Source of the DNA: Pedobacter sp. BAL39
Lineage (GTDB): Bacteria > Bacteroidota > Bacteroidia > Sphingobacteriales > Sphingobacteriaceae
NCBI RefSeq assembly: GCF_000170795.1
Contig: NZ_ABCM01000013.1
Location: forward strand, 1-64,000
Direction: 5' to 3'
Length of the DNA: 64,000 nt
Below are positions 26,160 to 33,750 of this stretch, one piece after another. The notes below the pieces were generated by a model. It was given only the letters and a program-made list of their open reading frames with translations, had not been told where the DNA came from and ran no database searches. Numbering within the stretch: the first letter of the stretch is position 1; each line of letters begins with the position of its first letter. The translations under genes were made by a program, and so were the position numbers.

Positions 26160-27191
26160 CTAGATCGAGGGCCTTCTGGTGTAGTAGAAAGGAATTTCTA
26201 CATGTTTCCTTGAGTTTTCAAGGATGAGGTTTGCCGCCATCGTCCCCATAAACCTAAAGTCCGTCGAGATGGTGGTGATGCCATTGAGGATGATCTTCTT
26301 CAAGGGGGTCTCATTGTAGGAGATGACCCCTACCTCCTTGCCAATCATGAGCTTGAGCCCGATAAGCCGTTCCAAAAGCACCACAAGATCATCTTCCATC
26401 AGGCTGATGTATACCTCTCCTTTGTCGATGGGTTCCGTGGCAATACTACTGATCACCTTATGGTTGAACGCATATTGCTGACAAAAGCGGCCAAAGCCTT
26501 CCACGATTTCTTTTGGGAAATAACTTTTCCTGGGAAATATAAGTTTCAGGGTATGGTATTTACTGAGTTGCTTTCGGGCTTGTTCCAGAGCATCATAGAT
26601 GTTTTGCTCAAAGTTCTCATAAGCGGCGGCATATTCCCCGTCAATGCCGGGGATCTTCTTATCCAGCAGGATCAGCTTTTCTTTGGGAAGCGCATTGATC
26701 ACATCCCTGGCGTACTCTTCTCCTTCGATAAAGTGTGGAATGATGACGTAGTGACTATACTCCTCCTTCGCATTGCTGAGGAATCTTTTGAAGAGTGTAA
26801 AATCATTGTTATAAATGTAAAAGTCTACAGAAACATCATCACCGAGAGCAGCGATAAAGGAATCGTATACGATCTTTTTGTGTGCGCTGAGTTTGTTGAA
26901 GAGCAGGAAAATTTTAAGGCGCGGTTTGTAATCACTGTTGGTAATGTAGTATCCTTTACCAGGTACAGAATTGATCATGCCCACACTTTTAAGGTACTTA
27001 TATCCTTTCTCTGCGGTGTCCCTGGAGATTTCAAGCTGGTAACTCAGCTCATTAATAGACGGAAGGAGGTCATCACGTTTCAGCTTTCCCAGTTCTACCG
27101 CTTTAATAATGGCGCTGGACAGCTGCAGGTATTTAGGCGTGGCAGAATAGCCATCAATATGAATAAAACTAAAAAAACTATTCTTTTTCAT
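26160..27191 (-). CDS. GntR-family transcriptional regulator with a LacI-like sensor domain, probable rhamnose regulator
   Basis: 343-residue regulator. The N-terminal winged helix (about 15-90) shows the GntR pattern LKRDDLLPSINELSYQLEIS, RDTAEKGYKYLKSVGMI and VPGKGYYI. The rest resembles the periplasmic-binding-protein-like sensor of LacI proteins, ending with ISTDFRFMGTMAANLILENS, which is where such proteins close the sugar pocket. This GntR-LacI hybrid layout is common for sugar catabolic regulators in Bacteroidota. Its place directly upstream of rhaT suggests it senses rhamnose or an intermediate and controls the catabolic run. Upstream, TATTGT and ACAATA form a 6-bp inverted repeat spaced by 22 bases (27212-27236 region), possibly an autoregulatory site. 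Confidence 0.87.
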   Translation of the reverse strand: MKKNSFFSFIHIDGYSATPKYLQLSSAIIKAVELGKLKRDDLLPSINELSYQLEISRDTAEKGYKYLKSVGMINSVPGKGYYITNSDYKPRLKIFLLFNKLSAHKKIVYDSFIAALGDDVSVDFYIYNNDFTLFKRFLSNAKEEYSHYVIIPHFIEGEEYARDVINALPKEKLILLDKKIPGIDGEYAAAYENFEQNIYDALEQARKQLSKYHTLKLIFPRKSYFPKEIVEGFGRFCQQYAFNHKVISSIATEPIDKGEVYISLMEDDLVVLLERLIGLKLMIGKEVGVISYNETPLKKIILNGITTISTDFRFMGTMAANLILENSRKHVEIPFYYTRRPSI

Positions 27192-27243
27192 TTTCCGGGT
27201 GCGCTATTGTGCGGCTAAATGCTAAATATAGAACAATACGCGG

Positions 27244-27939
27244 TTACTGTGTTAAAAAATCATCCAGCAACTGGTGCATGGCGACATTCAGTTCCTGTAC
27301 AGGCTGCTCCGGGGAGCATATGGATGTGGCATCTTGTATAAAAGCAGAGCTGACCAGCTCATGCGCCCCATTGGCGACAAAACCCTCCAATGCATCTGCC
27401 GTCACTTCTGCATGAAACTGCAGTCCCAATATACGTTTGTTCAAAAGAAATGCCTGGTGATCGTTGGCTGCCGTCCTCGCCAGGTCAACAGCTCCGATAG
27501 GAAGCTCAAAGCGGTCGCCATGCCAGTGGAAGCACATCAGGCCATCTGCAAACCATCGCTCAAACCAGGGCACCTCAGCACTCTCCCTTGTCGCGTATAC
27601 CGGGAACCAGCCGATCTCCTTGTGAGGAGCGGCCCTTACTTCAGCGCCAGCGCAATGTGCAATCAGCTGGGCACCAAGGCAGATCCCCAACACATGTATA
27701 CCGCTACCCATTGCTTTCCGGATAAAGTTCTTTTCCTCTGACAGCCATGGATAGTAATGTTCGTCGTAGACGCCCATTGGGCCACCCATCACTAAAAGAA
27801 AGTCTACCTCTGCCAGTTCGGGCAACTTTTCATGCTGATAAAAACGAGTATAAGTCAGCGTATGCCCCCTGGTTGCCGCCCAGAAAGCGATATCTGCGGG
27901 TCCTTCAAATTCGACGTGCTGAAAACAGTGGATCTTCAT
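27244..27939 (-). CDS. Class I glutamine amidotransferase-like protein (GMP synthase-like)
   Basis: Stand-alone amidotransferase-like protein of 231 residues. The nucleophile elbow GICLGAQLIAH carries the catalytic Cys, the segment CFHWHGDRFELP is typical of this subgroup, and GLQFHAEVT provides the catalytic His-x-Glu. Proteins of this type are often annotated as GMP synthase glutamine amidotransferase domain but lack the synthase part, and act on varied small molecules or gamma-glutamyl compounds. I chose the ATG at 27939 (MKIHCFQHVEFEG). It is not obviously part of the rhamnose operon: the regulator ends 47 to 48 bases to its... downstream side as the neighbour read in the same direction, and no functional link is visible. 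It is divergent from the YceI gene. Confidence 0.85.
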   Translation of the reverse strand: MKIHCFQHVEFEGPADIAFWAATRGHTLTYTRFYQHEKLPELAEVDFLLVMGGPMGVYDEHYYPWLSEEKNFIRKAMGSGIHVLGICLGAQLIAHCAGAEVRAAPHKEIGWFPVYATRESAEVPWFERWFADGLMCFHWHGDRFELPIGAVDLARTAANDHQAFLLNKRILGLQFHAEVTADALEGFVANGAHELVSSAFIQDATSICSPEQPVQELNVAMHQLLDDFLTQ

Positions 27940-28005
27940 AAAAATTATTAACACACAATAATAATGAATTAGTGATCAACATCACCATTTCCGATAAGTT
28001 GTGTC

Positions 28006-28043
28006 ATACCCCAGCCTTCCAAACCTCCCTACTTTTGGGGTAT
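28006..28043 (+). promoter_or_regulatory. Promoter with interrupted palindrome upstream of the first YceI gene
   Basis: TACTTTTG (28030-28037) matches the -7 box TAnnTTTG, 28 bases upstream of the YceI ATG. It is overlapped by one half of a perfect 8-bp inverted repeat, ATACCCCA (28006-28013) and TGGGGTAT (28036-28043), with 22 bases between. The nearest TTG upstream (27999-28001) is 28 bases away, outside the usual 17-23. The overlap of box and palindrome suggests an operator where a dimeric protein could block or replace the normal promoter contacts. Confidence 0.5.
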
Positions 28044-28064
28044 AAACAATTAATAATTACCACC

Positions 28065-28622
28065 ATGAAACGAATAGCTCAACTCTTCACCATCGCATTA
28101 ATATTTGTTGCTGCGAATTTGTCTGCACAGACTTATAAAGTCGCTGCCGGCTCAGAAATAAAAGTTCTAGGTACTTCCAACATCCACGATTGGGTGATGA
28201 CTGCAACGCAACTTTCCGGAGATGCACAGTTGGTCCTTAAAGGTAATGCCTTACAAGATGTAAGCGCGTTAAACTTCAGCCTTGCAGTAAAAAACCTGAA
28301 AGCAAAAGAAAACTCAATGACCGGACGTGCGCACAAAGCAATGGACGCAGATAAATATCCAAACATCTCCTTTAAGCTGGCCAAAGCAGACGTTGCTGAC
28401 CAACAGGTAAAAGCTAACGGTACCCTGACCATCGGTGGAACCAGTAAAGCGGTAGACCTGCAAGGCAAAATAACAGCCAATGCGGACGGCAGCTTCCTAA
28501 TTAAAGGATCACGCAAGATCAAGATGAGCGAATATGGCATCAAACCTCCATCATACATGCTGGGTGCGATGAAAGTCTATGACGACCTGACCATTGAATA
28601 CACTTTGAAACTGCAAAAATAA
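28065..28622 (+). CDS. YceI-family periplasmic lipid-binding-like protein
   Basis: 185-residue secreted protein. A signal peptide ends near NLSAQ, and the rest has the YceI beta-barrel pattern: SNIHDWVMTATQLSGDAQL, ENSMTGRAHKAMDADKYPNI with the conserved SxxR-type helix region, and a C-terminal strand with YDDLTIEYTLKL. YceI proteins bind polyisoprenoids or other amphiphiles in the periplasm; the ligand here is unknown. The start is the ATG at 28065, not the in-frame start at 27972, since the longer form hides the signal peptide and crosses the promoter. A beta-barrel gene follows after 45 bases and a second YceI gene after that. Confidence 0.85.
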   Translation: MKRIAQLFTIALIFVAANLSAQTYKVAAGSEIKVLGTSNIHDWVMTATQLSGDAQLVLKGNALQDVSALNFSLAVKNLKAKENSMTGRAHKAMDADKYPNISFKLAKADVADQQVKANGTLTIGGTSKAVDLQGKITANADGSFLIKGSRKIKMSEYGIKPPSYMLGAMKVYDDLTIEYTLKLQK

Positions 28623-28667
28623 CTCAACATTACTCATAGTACCATACATACTTAACACCATAAAATC

Positions 28668-30032
28668 ATGAAAACGAATTACTTTACCTGGATAAAAAGA
28701 GCTACACTAGTCGTGTTACTGGCAAGCCCTGCCCTGGCACAAGCCCAGGAGGCAACAGAATTAGGCAACATCCGCCCTTACGATAAAAGAGGTATCAATG
28801 TGTTCGAAGCACCTAAAGACAGTGTCAACAAACCATTTGATAAAATCAAAGTAAACTTCGGTGCAGGTTTCACCCAGTCCTTCCAAAGTTTAAAACATGA
28901 AAACACTGCGGGTGGCCTGTACAGGATCTCACCAGGATTTAACACCGCCAATGCCAATCTGTTCATGGATGTACAATTGGGCGAAGGTATCAGGATGAAC
29001 TTAACCAGCTATCTTGCAGCACGTCACCATACTGAAACATGGGTAAAAGGCGGATACATTCAATTCGATAAACTTCCATTCGAAGGACAAATCTGGGATG
29101 AGATCATGAAATATGCGACCATCAAAATTGGCCACTCTGAGATCAACTACGGTGATCAGCACTTCCGCAGAACAGATGGCGGTCAGTCACTGTACAACCC
29201 CTTTGTAGAAAACTACATCATGGATGCATTCACAACTGAGATTGGTGGTGAGGTTTACTTAAGAAAAGGCGCCCTGTTCGGTATGCTGGGAGTTGGAAGT
29301 GGTATGATCAAAGGTAACATTGACAGCCTGATTGCTACTCCTCAGGATGACAACATCCACAAATCTCCGTCTATCTATTTAAAAGGTGGTATTGACAAAC
29401 AAGTGAATACAGATTTGAGAGTACGTGTTGCAGCATCTTACTATACCAACAAAAGCTCTGGCAGCAACACCCTTTATGGTGGCGACCGTACCGGTTCCAA
29501 CTACTACATGGTGATGGAAAAACTAGGTGGCACTTACGCAGCCAATGCATTCTCAGGACGTTTCAACCCTGGTTTCACTAAGAAAATCGATGCCGTGATG
29601 CTGAATGGTTTCCTGAAATACAAAGGAATGGAGGTCTTCGGTACTTACGAAACTTCTAAAGGAAGGACTGCCAGAGAAATAGACACCAGAAAAGCAGAAC
29701 AGATTGCGATCGAAGGTGTGTACAGATTCAGCCTTGGCAGCAAAAAATCTGAAAACCTGTTCATCGCTGCACGTTACAACACCGTATCCGCAAGACTGGC
29801 AGATGTCGCCGCTGTACCTGCAACAGGTACAACAGCAGCTATCCCTGCGATAATTTATACTGATGATGTTAAAATTGAACGTACCTCATTTGGTGCCGGC
29901 TGGTTCTTAACGAACAACATCCTTTTGAAAGGAGAGTTGGTAAATCAGAAATACAAAGACTACCCTACAACGAACTACCTCTCAGGTGGTGAATTTAAAG
30001 GATTTATGATCCAAGCCGTTGTAGGCTTTTAG
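28668..30032 (+). CDS. Putative outer membrane beta-barrel protein of unknown function
   Basis: 454 residues with a signal peptide ending near AQAQE and many alternating strands with aromatic girdles (MNLTSYLAARHHTETWVKGG, VRVAASYYTNKSS), ending in Phe as outer-membrane barrels do (FMIQAVVGF). It has no plug or TonB box, so it looks like a porin-type barrel or a structural barrel rather than a TonB-dependent receptor. I do not recognise a named family. It sits between two YceI genes in the same direction, 45 bases after the first, and is followed by a terminator, so the first YceI protein and the barrel are probably made from one message. A joint role in moving or sensing a hydrophobic compound is an inference from context. 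Confidence 0.75.
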   Translation: MKTNYFTWIKRATLVVLLASPALAQAQEATELGNIRPYDKRGINVFEAPKDSVNKPFDKIKVNFGAGFTQSFQSLKHENTAGGLYRISPGFNTANANLFMDVQLGEGIRMNLTSYLAARHHTETWVKGGYIQFDKLPFEGQIWDEIMKYATIKIGHSEINYGDQHFRRTDGGQSLYNPFVENYIMDAFTTEIGGEVYLRKGALFGMLGVGSGMIKGNIDSLIATPQDDNIHKSPSIYLKGGIDKQVNTDLRVRVAASYYTNKSSGSNTLYGGDRTGSNYYMVMEKLGGTYAANAFSGRFNPGFTKKIDAVMLNGFLKYKGMEVFGTYETSKGRTAREIDTRKAEQIAIEGVYRFSLGSKKSENLFIAARYNTVSARLADVAAVPATGTTAAIPAIIYTDDVKIERTSFGAGWFLTNNILLKGELVNQKYKDYPTTNYLSGGEFKGFMIQAVVGF

Positions 30033-30046
30033 GTTGATTGATGGTT

Positions 30047-30085
30047 AAGCCGGGGCGCGACGGATGTTGACCCGGCTTATTTTTT
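30047..30085 (+). terminator. Rho-independent terminator after the barrel gene
   Basis: AAGCCGGG (30047-30054) pairs perfectly with CCCGGCTT (30071-30078), followed by ATTTTTT. It lies 14 bases after the stop codon, separating the YceI-barrel message from the second YceI gene; read-through is possible. Confidence 0.8.
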
Positions 30086-30099
30086 AAAACTCAATTGTT

Positions 30100-30711
30100 A
30101 TGAAACACCCTATTCTATATACGCTAATTTTACTTGCTTTATATGGGTTTACACCTTCAGAAGGTCCAGGCCCCAAAACAAGTTCCACAAAATGGTTAGT
30201 ATCCAAAGGTGGCTCATTAAAGGTAAACGGCAGTACCAACGTAAACAAGTTCAGCTGCGCAATTCCTAGTTATACCAGCCCAGACACACTCGTTCTTAAA
30301 AATTGTGGATCGAACGGAACCATCTCCCTGACAGGAGAGGTAAGCCTTCCGGTCAATGCTTTCAACTGCGGACGTGCCATGATGACCTCCGACCTGAGAA
30401 AGACCCTTAAGGCCACAGCGTTCCCTCACTTGAAAATCCGTTTTATATCACTCAGTGCTAACCCGATAACTGTAGTGAAACAGGACGAGTTCAAAGGAAT
30501 GGTAGAGATAGAACTTGCAGGAGTTACTAAACAATTCGAGATCAGTTATACCTTCACCAGAACCAGCAAAAATGTCATCAGGATGGTCGGAGAACGCAGC
30601 ATCAACTTCTCAGACTTTAACCTCACTCCTCCGAAAAGATTGGGAGGAATGGTCAAAGCAAACAACCAGCTTAGCGTTGAGTTTCAGCTCAACCTGCTTG
30701 ACATCAGCTAG
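30100..30711 (+). CDS. YceI-family protein, secreted
   Basis: 203 residues with an N-terminal hydrophobic signal (ILYTLILLALYGF). The YceI-like pattern begins with GSLKVNGSTNVNKFSCAI and continues with LPVNAFNCGRAMMTSDLRKT, where YceI proteins carry the conserved helix, then LKATAFPHLKIRF and FDL-type strands to the end. It is quite different from the YceI protein at 28065 and has three extra cysteines (FSC, KNC, FNC), which may form a disulphide. Variants like this often sit beside outer-membrane proteins in Bacteroidota. It starts 15 bases after the terminator of the barrel gene and has its own terminator. Confidence 0.75.
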   Translation: MKHPILYTLILLALYGFTPSEGPGPKTSSTKWLVSKGGSLKVNGSTNVNKFSCAIPSYTSPDTLVLKNCGSNGTISLTGEVSLPVNAFNCGRAMMTSDLRKTLKATAFPHLKIRFISLSANPITVVKQDEFKGMVEIELAGVTKQFEISYTFTRTSKNVIRMVGERSINFSDFNLTPPKRLGGMVKANNQLSVEFQLNLLDIS

Positions 30712-30765
30712 TCAGACAACAACAAAATTGAAATTATCAATCCTGTTTTTTATAGATTAATTGAG

Positions 30766-30792
30766 AAAGAACCTGCGCCAAGGTTCTTTTTT
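30766..30792 (+). terminator. Rho-independent terminator after the second YceI gene
   Basis: AAAGAACCT and AGGTTCTTT form a perfect 9-bp stem with a 6-nt loop, continuing into a T-run. It lies about 55 bases after the stop codon. The gene to its right is convergent. Confidence 0.85.
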
Positions 30793-30869
30793 CATTTTTA
30801 GGCTGGTTATTTCGGGGAGCGCAATTGCCGAATTCAGCTTCAGGACCCTGATATAAGGGAAATATCCAA

Positions 30870-31556
30870 TCAATGCAATTCCTGGAGGGCATTTACGTAG
30901 GTCATGCCGACAGGAATGCTGCGCTGGCCAATCTGGACCTGCGATTTATCGTACCTGCTCACTTTATCCTTAGCGACGATAAATGCACGGTGCACGCGGA
31001 CAAACCTGCCTGGAGGGAGCATGGACAACATTTCGTTCAGCGGAACACGTGTACTCAGCAGCCGGTTTCCGTTGAGATGCAGCTGGGTGTAGTTACCGGA
31101 AGCCTCGATATAAAGCAGCTCATCCAGCATGACCTTGACTTGCTCATAGCCATCTTTGATAAAAATTGAGCTGATCACCCCCTCTCCTGAAGCCTGATGT
31201 CTCAGCTGAAAGAGTTCCTGTGCTTTATTGCAAGCTTTCAAAAACCGCGACAATGAGAAGGGTTTCAGGAGGTAGTCTACCGCATCCAGCTCAAAGCTCC
31301 TCACCGCATGTTCCGAATAGGCAGTGGTAAAAATCACCATCGGTGGATTCTGAAGGCTGTTTAAGAAGTCCATCCCACTGATGTCGGGCATCTTGATGTC
31401 CAGAAAGATGAGGTCCGTCTTCTGCTGCTGCAGGAAGGTAATTGCCTCAAAAGCATTCGTAAAACATGCTTTTAACTCTACAAAGGGCACTCTGGAGGCG
31501 TGGGATTTCACCACGTCAAGCGCAATAGGCTCATCATCAATAGCTATGGCAATCAT
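30870..31556 (-). CDS. LytTR-type response regulator
   Basis: 228-residue two-component regulator. The receiver domain (about 1-118) has the acidic pair DDE at 7-9, the phosphoacceptor Asp53 in LIFLDIKMP, the Thr/Ala switch segment FTTAYSEHAV and the conserved Lys in LLKPF. The C-terminal LytTR DNA-binding domain (about 130-228) has LLYIEASGNYTQLHL, GRFVRVHRAFIV and a terminal short helix. LytTR proteins bind pairs of short direct repeats about two helical turns apart; a good candidate pair lies at 33049-33083. The kinase gene is 9 bases upstream on the same strand, so the two form an operon. Confidence 0.94.
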   Translation of the reverse strand: MIAIAIDDEPIALDVVKSHASRVPFVELKACFTNAFEAITFLQQQKTDLIFLDIKMPDISGMDFLNSLQNPPMVIFTTAYSEHAVRSFELDAVDYLLKPFSLSRFLKACNKAQELFQLRHQASGEGVISSIFIKDGYEQVKVMLDELLYIEASGNYTQLHLNGNRLLSTRVPLNEMLSMLPPGRFVRVHRAFIVAKDKVSRYDKSQVQIGQRSIPVGMTYVNALQELH

Positions 31557-31565
31557 ATGCTAAAA

Positions 31566-32981
31566 CTACTGATTTCCCTCCAGCTGTAAAATCAGATGGA
31601 TAAAAAACTCCTTGGCATTCTGCCTGATGATGAGCTCATGCTTTTCAGGATAAAGCAGCGCCAGGCGCTGTTTGACATTCTGAAGACCAATGCCACTCTG
31701 CAGGCGCTCAGGATCGTTCTCCAACTTCAGGTGAAGGCTATTGTGTACATCGAAATAGAGTTTGTTCTCAGTTAGCTGTAATGTAATCTTAATGTGTGAA
31801 GGATTATTCAGACTGATGCCATGTTTAAAGGCATTTTCAACAAAAGGGATCAGGATCATAGGGGCAATCTGCAGGCCCTGACCATCCTGTTCGATCTGTG
31901 TTTCAATGCTGATGTCTGGGGATACAGAGGTGCGCAGCTTCTGCAGGGCGATGTAGTTATTGAGGTACTCAATGTCGCGGGACAACAGGATCTTGTCTTC
32001 AATATTCTCCTGCAGCATGAACCGCATCATGTCTCCCAGCATCTGGATGCCTTCGCCGGTCCGTTCGGCACGCTCCTGTAAGGCAGTGCCGTAAAGTGTA
32101 TTCAGGGCATTGAATAGAAAATGAGGGTTAATTTGCGATTTGAGGAAGTTCAGGCTGGCATCCGATTTACCCAGCTCCGTCTGAAGTACTTTGATTTCTT
32201 CATTTCTCTTTCTGTTCCTGGTTTTGTAAATCTCCCAGGTTAGGATAGGCAGGACGACGAGTGCTGTAGCCAGGTTGAGCAGCATTGTAAAAGCGACCAT
32301 CTCCTCATCCATATTGTGCTTCGTACTCAACAATAAAAACACGATCCCTAACAGCATGGAAGAAATCAGGGTGTATAATAATGAGGTACCAAATAAACTC
32401 CAGCGGCGGTTTTTCTTCATCATCACACGTGGCATCACTACATATAAAAGCTGAAGGTACATCAGGATGGCCATTGGCGCGACCAACATCAGATAGGAAC
32501 GTGCCAATGCCGGCATGTCCGTCAGCAGTGCGATAGCATAAAGCAATAACCAGCCTGCAAAAAGTCTTGTGGCCTCGCCATCATAGCCCAGCTCCTTTCT
32601 TTCTTTTGCTGACCTGAAATAAATCACAAAGATCCTCATGGCCATCAGGATAGCAAAATAAACATTGACCATGCCCAGTAATAGAAACAAGCCAATCATG
32701 AAATAAATGAAATATACCGCTCCTGATCCACGTTGGTTGTCATGGACATGAATCCGCTCTACAAACAATACCAGGCTGAAATAAAGGATACAGGTGATGA
32801 TGTAACTGAAGAAGAGGTTCACCCATGGCCCCATTCCCGTAAAAAAGTGAGGGATCAGGTTTTCAATATGGGGTGCATAGCTGAATGAAAAAATCAATGA
32901 CAGGGAGATGACCCCTGTAAATGCCCAGAGCTCAATCTTAGTGACCTCGTTTAGTTGTTTTATTGCGGAATGTTCTTTCAT
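31566..32981 (-). CDS. LytS-like membrane sensor histidine kinase
   Basis: Two-component sensor of 471 residues. Several membrane helices fill the first half (FTGVISLSLIFSFSY, LFFSYIITCILYFSLVLFV, IYFMIGLFLLLGMVNVYF and others). A linker helix leads to the LytS-type phosphorylation domain INPHFLFNALNTLYG, and the ATPase part carries IPFVENAFKHGIS and GIGLQNVKQRL. The sensor has no recognised extracytoplasmic domain, so it may read membrane state or a small ligand. The start is placed at the ATG at 32979-32981 (MKEHSAIKQ); the frame is open further upstream. Its response regulator follows 9 bases downstream. It is divergent from an ECF sigma gene with shared regulatory DNA between them. Confidence 0.92.
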   Translation of the reverse strand: MKEHSAIKQLNEVTKIELWAFTGVISLSLIFSFSYAPHIENLIPHFFTGMGPWVNLFFSYIITCILYFSLVLFVERIHVHDNQRGSGAVYFIYFMIGLFLLLGMVNVYFAILMAMRIFVIYFRSAKERKELGYDGEATRLFAGWLLLYAIALLTDMPALARSYLMLVAPMAILMYLQLLYVVMPRVMMKKNRRWSLFGTSLLYTLISSMLLGIVFLLLSTKHNMDEEMVAFTMLLNLATALVVLPILTWEIYKTRNRKRNEEIKVLQTELGKSDASLNFLKSQINPHFLFNALNTLYGTALQERAERTGEGIQMLGDMMRFMLQENIEDKILLSRDIEYLNNYIALQKLRTSVSPDISIETQIEQDGQGLQIAPMILIPFVENAFKHGISLNNPSHIKITLQLTENKLYFDVHNSLHLKLENDPERLQSGIGLQNVKQRLALLYPEKHELIIRQNAKEFFIHLILQLEGNQ

Positions 32982-33048
32982 GTCTGATGATTGTATTCGT
33001 AATAGAATTGATGCTGCAATAGTACTAAGCATTTTTCAGCTCTGTTTT

Positions 33049-33083
33049 AAAATGTGATCAACCCCTAAAAAAATGTGATGAAC
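33049..33083. promoter_or_regulatory. Paired direct repeats, candidate LytTR binding site
   Basis: AAAATGTGATCAAC (33049-33062) and AAAATGTGATGAAC (33070-33083) are identical at 13 of 14 positions and start exactly 21 bases apart, two helical turns. Read on the minus strand each contains GTTNAT, the core of the direct repeats bound by LytTR regulators such as AgrA, which are spaced the same way. The pair ends 10 bases before the -33 box of the ECF sigma promoter and lies beside a LytTR regulator operon. Binding by that regulator is an inference. Confidence 0.7.
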
Positions 33084-33093
33084 AGCTAATCTA

Positions 33094-33124
33094 TTTGGAT
33101 CGATTATAAATAAAACTATCTTTG
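33094..33124 (+). promoter_or_regulatory. Bacteroidota-type promoter of the ECF sigma gene at 33146
   Basis: TTTG (33094-33097), 19 bases, TATCTTTG (33117-33124): a full match to the -33/-7 pattern, with the same boxes and spacing as the promoter at 14569-14599. The -7 box overlaps the first possible TTG start of the sigma gene (33122), so translation must begin downstream. Confidence 0.8.
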
Positions 33125-33145
33125 CAGCTCCACGCAAGCGATAAT

Positions 33146-33697
33146 TTGTCTGAATTACCTTCATATTCCAACGAGCCTTCACTCAAGATAGATGAAAATA
33201 CATTTTTTCAGCTATATGAAAGCTATTGGGATAAACTCTATCAGATTGCATTCAAGTATCTGAATGATGGCTTTCAGGCAGAAGAGGTGGTGCAGGATTT
33301 ATTCACCTCACTCTGGCAGCGTAAGGATAGCCTGTTGCTAACCGAGTCCACCATAGAAAATTACCTGGTCCGGGCAGTGCGCTTCAAGATTTCCAGAATT
33401 TACAGCGATGAAATCCGGAAAACACAGAAAATCGATGAATATAAACTGCGCCAGTCGGCCTCCAGCCACCACACGGAAAAACAGGTCTTATACAGATTTC
33501 TCAAAGAAGATGTAGACAAACTGGTCGGGATGCTGCCGGAAAGATGTAAGGATGTATATCAATTGAGCCGTATAAAGGGCATGAATAACAAGGAGATCGC
33601 GGTTAATTTGTTGATTTCCGAGAAAACGGTGGAGAATCAGCTGACAAAAGCGCTTAATTTTTTAAGGAAGGGTTTAAAAAAATACCCAAGATCTTAA
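33146..33697 (+). CDS. ECF (FecI-like) RNA polymerase sigma factor
   Basis: Sigma factor with region 2 (FFQLYESYWDKLYQIAFKYL, EEVVQDLFTSLWQRK) and region 4 (LPERCKDVYQLSRIKGMNNK, helix-turn-helix SEKTVENQLTKALNF). There is no ATG before region 2. The frame is open from a TTG at 33122, but that codon lies inside the promoter's -7 box, so the TTG at 33146 (LSELPSYS) is the likely start, giving about 183 residues. It is divergent from the LytS/LytTR operon and followed after 53 bases by a small membrane anti-sigma-like gene. Unlike the other three ECF genes here, no susC follows in the same direction. Confidence 0.88.
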   Translation: MSELPSYSNEPSLKIDENTFFQLYESYWDKLYQIAFKYLNDGFQAEEVVQDLFTSLWQRKDSLLLTESTIENYLVRAVRFKISRIYSDEIRKTQKIDEYKLRQSASSHHTEKQVLYRFLKEDVDKLVGMLPERCKDVYQLSRIKGMNNKEIAVNLLISEKTVENQLTKALNFLRKGLKKYPRS

Positions 33698-33750
33698 ATG
33701 TCGCATAGGGGAAAGGAACGTATTATGATAATATATAGTTAAAACAGGTC

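Noticed and set aside
26460..27218. A 252-codon open frame on the plus strand
   Set aside because: It mirrors the GntR-type regulator gene, which has clear domain motifs; this frame has none.
27972..27980. A lone GTGATCAAC matching the core of the repeats at 33049-33083
   Set aside because: Only one copy, no partner 21 bases away, and a 9-base match is expected about once by chance in a window of this size on two strands.
33122..33145. TTG at 33122 as the start of the ECF sigma gene
   Set aside because: The codon lies inside the -7 box of the promoter, so it would not be in the transcript.
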